DNA of 64,000 bases from NCBI RefSeq assembly GCF_008831285.2, contig NC_045146.1:23577703-23641702 (forward strand), read 5' to 3'. Shown here one piece after another: positions 35,901-47,400 of the stretch. Source of the DNA: Nymphaea colorata. Its lineage: Eukaryota; Streptophyta; Magnoliopsida; Nymphaeales; Nymphaeaceae. Numbering within the stretch: position 1 is the stretch's first letter; each line of letters opens with the position of its first letter. Below the pieces are notes generated by a model that saw only the letters and a program-made list of their open reading frames with translations, searched no databases and had not been told where the DNA came from. The position numbers and the translations under genes were made by a program.

Positions 35901-38900
35901 TATGTAAGAGTTTATGTTTGTCCTGTTTAAGCTTTATGGCCATTAAGTTATTTCAACTTTCAAGACTCCAAGAAGGAAGTCATACAAAATGAGAACTTAT
36001 TTATTTTGATTCCCATTTAAGTACGAGAGTAATTTAAATAGTCAATTTTAATTATTTCTAATAAATTATGCATGTAAAGTGCTTGCTATTTTGTTATTTT
36101 TATGCAATTCCTGTTTCTTCACAGGTTTTTCTCCTATTTTCTTGGGATCTTGTTTTCTTTTCGTATTTGTTCTGTTTTTAATTTTTCTGTTAAAAATTTG
36201 AAGACCTTGCCATCTCTACAACGAAATGCATTAACATATATGACAAATAAATTTCACTATGAAGTATGAACTGAGGAGATGGAGTGCCAATGCTTTTGTT
36301 TTTCAACCTGTAAGGAGATTATAAAAAAATTGAGCTGTGTACTTTGTTCATATGTGTGGGGTATATGTCAAGGTGGAGACATTCTTAAAATAGTTTCTGC
36401 GCATGTTCAGCAATACATACATACATACACACACAATACATACATATATACATATGTACATATATATATACACACACACACAGACATACACAGGCATATA
36501 TGCAAAAACTTATCTTTTGTCTTCATTCATGTGTTCAGACTTCAGAGTGACCTAAGGAGTAATGCCCTATCTCCTTTCGGGGCTCGATTTCGTGAGTCCA
36601 TACTTCTACTACGTTCAGATGGTTCATAGCCTTACTGTAACAATTATTCCATATTATCACTGCTGTGGGGAAAAGGCATCAAAGCTTATGATAACTCACT
36701 TCACTTTGGCTTTATTCATGAGCAACTTTGAATCATCATATTGATCGTTTGTTTGAGGATCGCAACTTCAAGTGCTTAAGGACTAAGGTCACGTCGCATC
36801 AGAGCAAGAACAGCTTAAGCATCAAACCAAAACTAATGCTATTCAAGATGTTATTAATCTCTATTTCCTGGAGCTACATCCAGTCTTATGTCCTCACGTG
36901 CTAATTGCCTATGAACTGTTTAAAGTTGCTGTGGACATTGGTATATAATAAGTGAAATAAGGTGCCAACATGAACTGATTGCTATTGTTTCACTTCATAA
37001 ATGGAATTTGAAATATCTATCTGCAATACAATAGTGCTGGTCCACTGTGACAATACTATCAGCATCCGTTGATGTTAAGTCATACTAAAGATATTAATCT
37101 GCAGATAACTGATGCTGTTGTTGCTGCTCGAATTCTTAATGCTACTCTTGTGGTTCCTAAGCTGGACCAAAAGTCATTCTGGAAGGATGCTAGGTTTGTC
37201 TTCACCTTTATTGTCTATGGAGTCTGGATTAGCTAATTTGCCACTGTTTCAATTTGAGGAATAAAGGAATAAACTAATACCTGTTATTCCTTTCAATTTT
37301 TCAGCAATTTCAGCGACATATTTGATGTTGATTGGTTTATATCTTACCTTGCAAAAGATGTTACAATCATCAAACAGCTCCCCAAGAAAATCAGAAGGTC
37401 CAAGGGGAATCCATATACAATGCGTGTTCCGAGAAAATGCACACCGCGATGTTATCAGAGCCGTGTGTTGCCTGTGCTTCTGAAAAAACATGTAAACTTT
37501 CTTCTTAATTATTTACTTTAGATTGCTGATGCTGTGTCCACTTGTAATTCAATCATTCCTCCACTAATATGATAACACTGATATGAAGGGTTTTTGGTCT
37601 TTATCTGTGCACATTCTCCCTTGCAGTCATTTTACAATGCTTGTTTTTCAATCATTTTTAGAAGGTTTTTGTTTGCAGGAAGATCCCTTTTTCTTTTATA
37701 TCATTGTGAATTCTGATGACTTTAGAGCCTCGTGTCAAACTTGCTTAATTGTTCATTTTGTACATTTTGGTTTATTATGGTTACTAGTGGCTGCAGTTAG
37801 TTATTGCTAATGCAAACACCTTCCCCCACCCAAAAAAAAGCAAAGGGTTCTTTTTGGACATTGCATGCTGACTTTTGCTTTTTTGCTTAATACAGGTAGT
37901 TGAGCTCACCAAGTTTGATTTCAGGCTTGCAAATAAATTAGATACGGATCTGCAAAAGTTGAGATGTAGAGCCAATTACCATGGATTGCGGTTCCCAAAG
38001 TCCATAACCTGGATGGGGCAGAGACTAGTCCACAGAATGAAGGAGAAAAGTGGCCATTTTGTTGCTCTTCATCTCAGGTAAATATCTAGTCATGTGAAGT
38101 TTTCAACTTTTGTTGGTTGTCAAGGACAGGGAGGTCTTCCAATGCGATGTCTGTAACTAATTTTCTGGTAGAAGATATGGTTGATGATAGTGTTCCTAAA
38201 AAACACTTGATTAATGTCCTAAATTGTAACCCATGAAAATGACAGGTTTGAGCCAGACATGCTTGCATTTTCAGGATGCGACTATGGTGGCGGTGAAAAA
38301 GAAAAAAGAGAACTTGGTGCAATACGCAAAAGGTGGAAAACTTTACATGTAAGCTCACAAACTTGATGTGATAAATAGTGTGAGGAGCTTCTCTTGTTTT
38401 AAGTTGTTTGAGATGTACATTTGCAGAAGAACAACCCTGAGAAGGAAAGACGGCATGGAAAGTGTCCTTTGACTCCCGAAGAAGTGGGTCTGATGCTGAG
38501 GGCATTGGGTTTTGGCAGGGATGTATTTCTCTATGTGGCATCCGGGGAAGTATATGGTGGAGAAGAGACATTAGCCCCACTTAAAAAGCTCTTTCCAAAT
38601 TTTTACTCAAAGGAATCTTTAGCCACGAAAGAGGAATTGGCACCTTTCTCTTCATTTTCATCTCGAATGGCTGCACTTGATTACATTGTCTGCGATGAAA
38701 GTGATGTGTTTGTGACAAATAACAATGGCAACATGGCGAAGATGCTGGCTGGACGAAGGTATGGTTGTGATGGTGAAGATAATTGCAGTGTTGTAATTGC
38801 TTTATCTTTTGGTTCATCACCTCTTATTTCTTTTGTTGGTTCTGATGTTTTAGGAGGTATTTTGGACACAAACGCACGATAAGACCAAATGGGAAAAAGC

Positions 38901-39304
38901 TGTATTCTCTGTTCCTCAACCGTGCAAACATGAGTTGGGAAGCATTTGCATCTAAGGTCCGGACAAGCCAGAAAGGATTCATGGGAGAACCAAAAGAGAT
39001 GAGACCCGGAAGGGGTGAATTTCATGAGAATCCTTCAACTTGTATCTGTGAACTTACAGAAGCCGAGGCTAGGGACAAAAAGAGTCTTGCAAATAAGCCT
39101 AGTCGAAAGATTGGACAGGGGGAGAGCAGCAAAGAAGCTGAACCTGTTGAAGATGATTCAAGTGATCTTGAACCTGACCTTTCTGAATCGGACTATGTGG
39201 AGGATGGATTGCTTTCTCAACGGCAGTTGAACGAAACTGATGCCGATTATAGTCCATTTTTCCAGTCAGAAGAGACTGAGTTGGAGGATATGCTGTCGGA
39301 TTAG
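30000..39304 (+). CDS. O-fucosyltransferase family protein (plant GT106/DUF246-type), 10 exons
   Basis: Exons: 30000-30176, 30260-30334, 30434-30527, 35073-35149, 37105-37193, 37305-37491, 37896-38077, 38246-38348, 38427-38758, 38854-39304; all junction phases agree, product 588 aa. A hydrophobic segment at about residues 25-45 (WLSFLILFVLFSLLCFS) predicts a type II Golgi membrane protein. Conserved blocks: NRYLMIATSGGLNQQRTG (about 124-141), ARILNATLVVPKLDQKSFWKD, FDVDWFI, HFVALHLRFEPDMLAFSGC (about 287-305, with the H-x-R motif of GDP-fucose enzymes), LTPEEVGLMLRALGF, YVASGEVYGGE, and DYIVCDESDVFVTNNNGNMA. The C-terminus after about residue 500 is highly acidic and Ser-rich, ending EDMLSD. 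Members act in cell-wall polysaccharide synthesis or protein O-fucosylation; the substrate here cannot be read from sequence. Upstream TTG codons are in frame, but 30000 is the first ATG. Confidence 0.93.
30528..35072. other. 4.5 kb intron 3 of the O-fucosyltransferase-like gene
   Basis: Unusually large compared with the other introns of this gene (roughly 80 bp to 2 kb). Both strands contain only short open frames interrupted by stops. The part from about 31,500 to 34,200 has a more even base composition than the flanking AT-rich DNA and may be an old, decayed transposon, but I could not identify a family, LTRs or terminal inverted repeats. Confidence 0.4.
36412..36500. repeat. (CATA)n/(TA)n/(CA)n compound microsatellite
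   Basis: Mixed ATAC, TATA and CACA tracts of about 90 bp in intron 4 of the O-fucosyltransferase-like gene. Confidence 0.85.
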
Positions 39305-41197
39305 CAAATGATACTCTCCCCCTCCAGGGCTTTTTTGTAGTTATTGATTCTTTCATCATTTATTTTTCGTATTTTGGGGTTCTTTATTACAGCTTTATTA
39401 CTGTTTCAGGGGGTATTTTTCCTGTAAGTAGGCTTCTGGAACAGTTGTATAGTTTATTTCTTTTTAAGAAAGTCCCCGAGGAAATGAAAATATAGTTTCA
39501 GCTGCTACCAAGTCCATGTATTGGTAGGAAGCTTGCACACGAGCCTGCACGCCCAATAATTCTACATAAAATTATAGTGCAAAAAATCTATCTGGTCTTG
39601 ATACCAGATACTTGCAACGATTCCAATTCCACGTCGACCTTCCTGTCTTCTCCTCAGCCTTCGATTAGCATAAACCTCATGGTGAATGAGAAAGACGGAT
39701 TCCTCTTCAACGTCCGTCTACGATCAATCCGGGGAGTCTTTTTGCAGGCTTAAGTTTACTTATTTTTGTAGCAAATGGGCTAAAACCAGGTGCAATTCAT
39801 GGAGCGTGTTGGGTAATTTAGGAGTGACTGAGACTGAGAGGCTAAGTGGGTGTTTGAGAAGAACATTCGTGTTGTCCGAACACATGTTTATGGAATGCAT
39901 GTTTCAAAGACATCGTGTTCTTGTGTTTAGAAATCATCGTATCATTCTTGATGCCGTTCTTCAATAATCAAACACTAAATATAATCACAATATGTTTCCT
40001 GGAATAAAGTATACTGTTCTTCGTACATGTGTTAGTATGTTGTTTAAAAACGCAATGTTATTGCTATCAAATGCTCCCTGTGTTAGTGACAAATTTAATT
40101 TTAATAACTAATTTGAAATATTAACAAGGGAAATGTCGGAATAATGTAATCTTGTGGATAGTTTTTTTGTTTTTCTTCATGCTGCAACTTAGCCGCGTGA
40201 CGCAAGCCAAGGACTAGGAATAGTTAAAATTTAGCACTTTGTTCTCGAGACTGTCAAGACAATAATAATATCATAACTGCTTATAACCTATGTCACAAGT
40301 ACACTTCACCTTATGCTGTTTATTGCCCATTTAGATTATTTGAAAAAAAAAATGACACTGATAGGGGCAATGTCATGCCTTTTTGATCGTGTCCTTTGCA
40401 TGTGAATTAAAGCCAACTAGCGGTCAAGGCCCGTCTTTAAGTTAATTTTCGGGTATTAAAATGATAAAAATATGCTTTTCATTGTCTGGGAATTAAACTA
40501 TTCTCCTTATAACATTGCATGTAACAATAGGATTTTACAATTTACAAAATTTCAGAAATCGTAGACATAGATTTTTGATTTTTATGAAAACTTAGATATT
40601 AGTTTTTTGAATTTTATGAAAACTTAGTTCTAAAAAAGTATTAAATTAAAAAAGTCTAAAAGCTTTCAAAATTTTAAAAATAGATGCAAACTTAATATAG
40701 TCATTCTTTGCGGAGGAAAGATGCAGATGGTTAGACGTGGTGTTGAAAATAGGGGGGGGATAAGATTTTGAGATTTTAGTTATTTTAATTATATCCAATT
40801 TGACTTTAGGCTCTGTAAATCCGAACCATTTTTTTCTCTGCATGAGATTTCCAGCAAAGTTCAGAAAAAATCATCTCGTGCCTCCTCAGGGAGCGTATGT
40901 GTCTCAAAACCAAACATGATTGCTTGGCCGAGCGATCGGCCATACCCAGGGCTCATGATGGTTCCTTGGTGGTGGCATGGTTTACTCGGTGCACGCAATC
41001 CTTTCACCTCACTCTCTCTCCCTCTCTTATGCTATCTTCTTGGGAACCAAGGAGGGGCGGCTCTTGGGCATTTTAACCTGACGTCCATGGCCGTTGCATC
41101 TTGGGGGTTAGCGTCTATCGTTCCTGAAGATCTCCTGCTGTGTTAACTACCACCAATTTGCAAGAGGCATCATTCTTGCTGCTGGGCTATTCACTAA
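39305..41197. other. intergenic region, no gene supported
   Basis: About 1.9 kb between the O-fucosyltransferase-like stop and the DUF760 start. The first part is a T-rich 3' UTR-like stretch. From about 39,845 to 39,975 there are GTGTTTGAGAAG and ATCAAACACTA words in inverted orientation, reminiscent of MITE ends but without a clear target duplication. Sequence from about 40,900 to 41,197 has a higher GC content and is probably the DUF760 promoter and leader. Confidence 0.45.
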
Positions 41198-41428
41198 ATG
41201 GCTCACTTCGCCCAGCACTTCATCTTCAGGCCTCTGACTGTTAATCGCCATCCCTGCTTCTGGTCTTCATCTTCTTCTTCCGAATTTGTTTGCTTCCGTA
41301 GGTTGAAATACTGGAGGGGTTTGGGAATACCACAGAAGGACGGTAGGATACGGTTGGTGGCCCGGGCGGAAGCTACTCCTAATGAGTCGTCACCAAAAGA
41401 TACCAATCCTCCCAATGGGAACATGGTA

Positions 41429-41486
<58 letters not shown>

Positions 41487-44400
41487 CGCATTCATGGTTA
41501 AAAGATGGGCTTTGTAGTGGACGCAGCCTCAAGTTCGCTTGATTCTTATGTGATTGTTTGCTGAACGATTAGTGGTTAGATGGGTGTGAGTCATAAACTA
41601 CGTTTGCTGAACGATTCTTGGACTATCTATCAGCCAGGTATGGTTTTTGGGAGGTGCCATGGTAAAAGATGTCTAGATTAATTTTCTCTTTGTACTTTCT
41701 TTTCTTTTTCTCTTTTTATGTCATTGCGAGGAGAAAATTCCAAACATCTCTGAGAAGTTATGGATGTGGAGGTAGGAACAGTTTGTTGAATGAATTGGTA
41801 TTCATTTCTATATGTCAGGTATCGATTGGACCTGAAGGAAGCTTGAAGACGATTCTCGGAAGAATGGACGTTAGGCGCTGCATTGTGTGTGTATGAGACC
41901 AAGATAAAAAAAAAAACTTGACATTCTTTGAGCGAAATGCAAGTCGGGTTACAGGCGTTTAGTCAAAAGCACTACATAGGGCCTCTGCAGCAGGTGAACA
42001 GAGAGGTCTGTAAAAGGCTTGTAGGTGCATAGGTAGACAAGTTAACTTAGTTGGGTCCTGAAAAAGGATGAAAAGTTCAGATTAGCTTAAAAATTTAAAA
42101 TAACCAAAGACGCATAATAAGTTGTTGATTATGTGAATCCTGATGTTAAGCAACGAGGCTCAACATTCCCGCAAAAATAAGCAAGACAAGTTCCGCTTGT
42201 TAGAGCAGCACGGATTTTGCGCAGTCGTTTGGTCGTGCGCACCTGAGTGGAACTTGAGGCTGACTTACTCAAAGAGGTTTTTTTTTGCTATGATTTCTAT
42301 CTTATTACAAAATGGGAGTTTGACAAATTGGCAACTATCCTCTTACAATTTGGGAGTTTATATTGGAAGAGAGGACATCTCACTGGCTCATTGGCATGAG
42401 AGGTGGTTGTTGTTGGGACACGTAGGTAAGAGTCTATATGGAAACCTAACAAGCTTGAAACGTAACCTTGTCCCTCTATATTGAAGGTTGTGAGTTTTTC
42501 TTTCATACTTTAATTGTTTGTATAATCTTTCTGATTGTTCACATCCACAATATAAATTGCTGAAAAATTATTCTGTTTGATTTCTTCTTGCACTTGTACT
42601 TTTACAGTTTACACTCGTTCCTTTTCATTGTGTTTAGCTTGTCATCATAAGACAGATTCTCTGCACCTGCACACTGGATATTCCCACATAATATGCTCCA
42701 CTTGTTTGATATTTAGAGACCTAAAGTTTTCCTTTCCGTTTCTTCAATCAGCCAAAGAGCCGAAGGGATATCCTGTTGGAATATGTTAAAAACGTGCAGC
42801 CAGAATTTATGGAGTTATTTGCAAAAAGAGCATCTCGTCAGGTAACATTCTTTACCTTCTAGATCTGGGTTTATTTACTCATTTTCTCTTGTAAGGATGC
42901 AAGTTTTGAGCCACTTGGGCTTTGGCTGCTAGAAAAACCGTCAGAATTTAAATCTCATGGCCACCATCCTCTGCACAAGCCAAACCAAACATAGGACTTG
43001 GGAGCAGGGGTTCTAGGCCATGGAGTTTTACACCGTTCATTTGTGACTAATTCATTTCCCAGGTGTGGTTTCCTCATGTTAGAAACAAAGAATGGACAAA
43101 TTATTCAAGTTCAACCTTATCAATCAGCCATACAGGCTCATCAAAATTCTTATATAAATAGTTACATGCTTAATGCAGTGTTGTATTATTTCTGCTGGTA
43201 TTAAGAAAATTTAGTTGTCTGCTGAAGGTTGTTGAGGCAATGCGCCAGACAGTGACAAATATGATTGGAAGTCTCCCTCCTCAGTTTTTTGCTGTCACTG
43301 TGACCACTGTAAATATGCTAAACTCTTTTTGGTTTATGCGTTTTCTTTGTTATTTCTATGATGCTAAGCGTATGATTTCAAATCAGGTTGCAGAAAATCT
43401 TGCACAGCTCATGTACAGTGTTATGATGACGGGATACATGTTCAGGAATGCACAGTACCGTTTGGAACTCCAGCAGAGTCTAGAGCAAGTTGCCCTTCCA
43501 GAAGTTCAGTCAAAGAAGGTGGGCATGCTTTCAAAATGTACTTGACTTCTTGTGGGGGACTTTGTACACCAACTGTTTGTAATTTGTACAACATGGTTGC
43601 TTCTGTTACATGAGGATTTAAACTCTAATCAAGTTGACATGTGCACGTTAAATGTATTTTTGTTATGGATGACTTTGAATTTTGGGTGATGACGTTCTGT
43701 GTTGGGGACAGAGCCTTTCCATCATTCCATGTATGCATTTGCAAGATTTACTTTGGAAAGATGAGCAGATTATCAAGATTTTTTGGTTGATGATAATTGC
43801 AGGCTTGACAATGCTTATTTTATTTCCTTTTGGGCTGTTAGAATATGTTGTTATGGGAACCGGGTCCATATCTGGACCCGGTTCTATGGGGCGCGGGTAC
43901 CGAGGCGGGCTCGGTACCCTAGGCGGCTTCTCCTCTCTCCCTCTTTATATTGTCACTTGTGTTTAGTGTTGAAGCAGTGAAATATAATTTTCTCTCTCCT
44001 AGGGTTGCGGTGAGCCCCTAGGTCAGAGCCTCCCCGTGGTTTTTCACCTCTTTCTGAGGTTTTCCACGTAGATTGTGTGTTTGTTCTCCACTCTCTCTCT
44101 CTGTGGTTCGTGTTTCTACATGGTATCAGAGCCAGGTTAGTTGGAGAAGCGTTTTTTCCGAGGATCGTCAAGTTTTTTCGTTGCCCGACGCCGTTGAAGT
44201 TCCGGCGCCGCTGCTGCCCGTTTGACGTCGCCCTGCTCTGCCGCCGCTGTCCTTTGTTCCGCCGCCGCCGTCCTCTGTTCCGGCGCCGCTGCTGCACTTG
44301 TGACGTCGCCCTGTTCCGCCGCCGCCGTCCTCTGTTCCGCCGTCCTCTGTTGCGCCTCCGCGGTCCTCCGTTCGGCCCGTTCTTTGTTTCTGCCACCGTG

Positions 44401-47400
44401 GGTGGCCTCTGTGTTGCGCCGTCGCCTGCTTTCCGTTGCCGCTGCCTCATTCCCGCCGCCGTCGCCGCTGCCTCCTTCCCGTCGCCGTTGCCTCATTCCC
44501 GCTGCTGTGCCTCTTGTTGCTGTGTGCTTGTTTGTGATGGCAGAAGCGATGGGGACTCAAAAAGATGCTGTTCTTGACACGGGCAGCGCCTCCAAGACTG
44601 AGAACGTGCCGCTCCAGGTCACCTCCATCCGTCTGACCAAGGACAATTACCTATCTTGGTCTGCCGCTCTCGAGATTGGGATTACTAGCCGTGGGCGTCT
44701 CTCTTACATCACTGGCGACAAACCTGCGCCCATCAAATCTGATCCTCAATGGGCAACGTGGGCGTTGGAGGACAGCCAAGTGAAGGTGTGGATTATCAGC
44801 TCCGTATCATCCGATATCCAGCCCCTCATTCTGCGGAAGCCGACCTCTTTTGATATGTGGACTGTGCTTGCAAAGATGTATGGTCGCAAGAAGAGACATC
44901 TGCGTACCTATCAGATTAAACGCAGTATTTACTCTCTGACACAGGGTGATTTGTCTGTTGCTGCCTTCTATGCTGCCCTGAAGACCAAATGGGAGGAGCT
45001 AGATTATCATGTGACTGATGAGTGGACGTGCGGTTCAGATCATTCCCTCTACTGGGAAAAGGAATGGATGGACCGTACGTTTCTGTTTCTGGGAGGCCTG
45101 CGGGATGAATTCGAGTCTATTCGTAGCCAGATTCTTAATGGTGATGAGATTCCGGGGATAGAGGAAGTATATGCTCGTGTTGAGTCTGAAGAACAACGTC
45201 GCCAGGTGATGCATCTTGACACCGGTCATGGCCCTTCTGCCTTTGTCAGCCGTGCCTCAGGGACTGGGCAGCGTCCTGCCCGACATTGCACTCATTGCCA
45301 CAAGTTGGGGCATTCGGTGGATTTCTGTTGGGATCTTCATCCCGAGAAGAGACTGGTCAGAGGTCGTCCTCCCTCTGGCAAGCGTAGCCCTACTGTGTCT
45401 GATTCCAGTCAGAGCAATTCTTCTAGTGGTGCAAAGTCCAAGTTGTCTCCTGCTCAACTCAAGGAGCTACAGGCGTACATCAGCCGTCTATCTACTACCC
45501 CTGAGGAGTCCTCCACGTCTGAAGGGGCTCAGCTAGCCCAAGCCCTCATTGCCTCGATTGATCAAGGTAACCCTTCTCTTGGTGATTGGATTGTTGATAG
45601 TGGAGCCACTCACCACATGACAGGGGACTCTAAACTCTTTCAAGAATATCAACTTTCCTCTGGCAAGCAACGCGTGTCTATGGCAGATGGGTCTTCTATC
45701 TCTGTGGCTGGGAAAGGGAGCTTGTCCCTGCTGAACAAATACCATCTCCACAATGCCCTGCATGTTCCAAATATTCCTGTGAACTTACTCTCTGTCAGCA
45801 GTATTACTAAAGAATTAAACTGTAATCTAATTTTCTCTGCTGATCATTGTTCCCTGCAGGACTTGGTGACGGGGAAGAAGATTGGGATTGGTTCGGTTAC
45901 TGATGGGCTCTACAGGCTGCCGGTACAAGTTGCTTCAGCGTTGATTTCTGCCACGAGTGGTCACTTGTCTGGTGTGAATGATAGATCTACTGTTCTGCGA
46001 TGGCACGAGCGTCTTGGACATCTCCCCTTCCAGTTAATAAAGAAGTTGTTTCCTCATTTGTTTGCTTCTGTCTCCATTGACTCCTTCGCTTGTGAAGTGT
46101 GTCAATTGGCTAAACATGTCAGGGCTTCATACCCTATTTCTTTGAATAAATCCACCCATCCGTTTGCCTTAGTTCATTCCGATGTTTGGGGTCCTTCTGG
46201 AGTACCCACGTGTGGTGGTTGTCACTATTTTTTGACGCTTATTGATGATTACTCTAGATGTACGTTCGTGTACTTGTTGCGAGAACGTAGTGAGGTTCCA
46301 GCAGTTGTGAAAAACTTTGTTGCCTTTGTTGAGACTCAATTCCATACTACTGTTCAAGCTTTCCGTACGGATAATGCAAGAGAATATGTCTCCCAATCCC
46401 TTGATGAATTCTTGAAAGGAAAGGGTATTGTTCATGAAACCTCTTGTAGTTATACCCCTCCTCAGAATGGTATAGCTGAACGTAAAAATCGTCATCTATT
46501 GAATGTTACCCGGGCCATTATGTTCCAACGTCATGTCCCGAAGCGGTATTGGGGTGATGCACTTCTCACTAGTGCACATCTCATTAACCGTATGCCTACT
46601 AGAGTGCTGGATGGTCAGTCTCCTTATTCTACCCTGTGGCCTACTCAGAATCCGTGGCCTCTTACTCCTCGTGTCTTTGGGTGCAGTTGTTTTATGCATA
46701 ATCATAGCCCTACTCTCAAAAAACTTGATCCCCGATCTATTAAAGGAGTTTTCTTGGGGTACTCTTCCACTCAGAAGGGGTATAAATGTGTGGATCCCAC
46801 TACTTCCAAAGTATATGTTTCGAGGGATGTCACATTTCATGAACATGAGTCGTATTTTCCGGTGAATACTCTTCAGGGGGAGTGTCTTGGGAACAAAGGG
46901 GAAGAGTATTCCTCTAATCAGCTGATTCAATTTATGGAGTTTTTGGATTACAAGGTTAGTCCCAGTGTGATTGACACGGTCACGGTCAGTAATGAGAAGG
47001 GCAGTCATATGGAAGGGGTCACGGTGGATGCTCAGCCCACTGTTGCCCGGGATCACTTGTTTGGCAAGGTTTATGTCAGAAAGGAGAAAGCTACTGTGGA
47101 AGATGTTGGTGATGAGGATAGAACCAATCCTAATCTTGTGATCTCCCCGGATGACCCAAGTCCATCGAATGAAGAGCTCCCTATTGCTTTGCGCAAAGGC
47201 ACCAGGTCATGTACTTCTCACCCTATTCAGAGATTTGTTTCTTATGCTAAGCTCAGTACAAATTACAAATGTTTTATCACAACCTTATCCAAAGTTGTTA
47301 TTCCCAGGTCGGTGGATGATGCTAAGGATGATCCCAAGTGGTTACATGCTATGACGGAGGAGATGGGTGCGTTAGCTAAGAACAAAACATGGGAAGTTGT

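Noticed and set aside
39845-39975. MITE with GTGTTTGA ends
   Set aside because: The inverted similarity is short and no matching target duplication was found.
43953-44496. Minus-strand Arg/Gln-rich frames in the copia leader
   Set aside because: They are translations of CCG/TTCC low-complexity DNA, not proteins with recognisable domains.
44222-44536. N-terminal extension of copia gag-pol
   Set aside because: The frame is open, but no ATG is present before 44537 and the translation is low-complexity Ala/Ser/Cys. Kept only as a finding about the leader.
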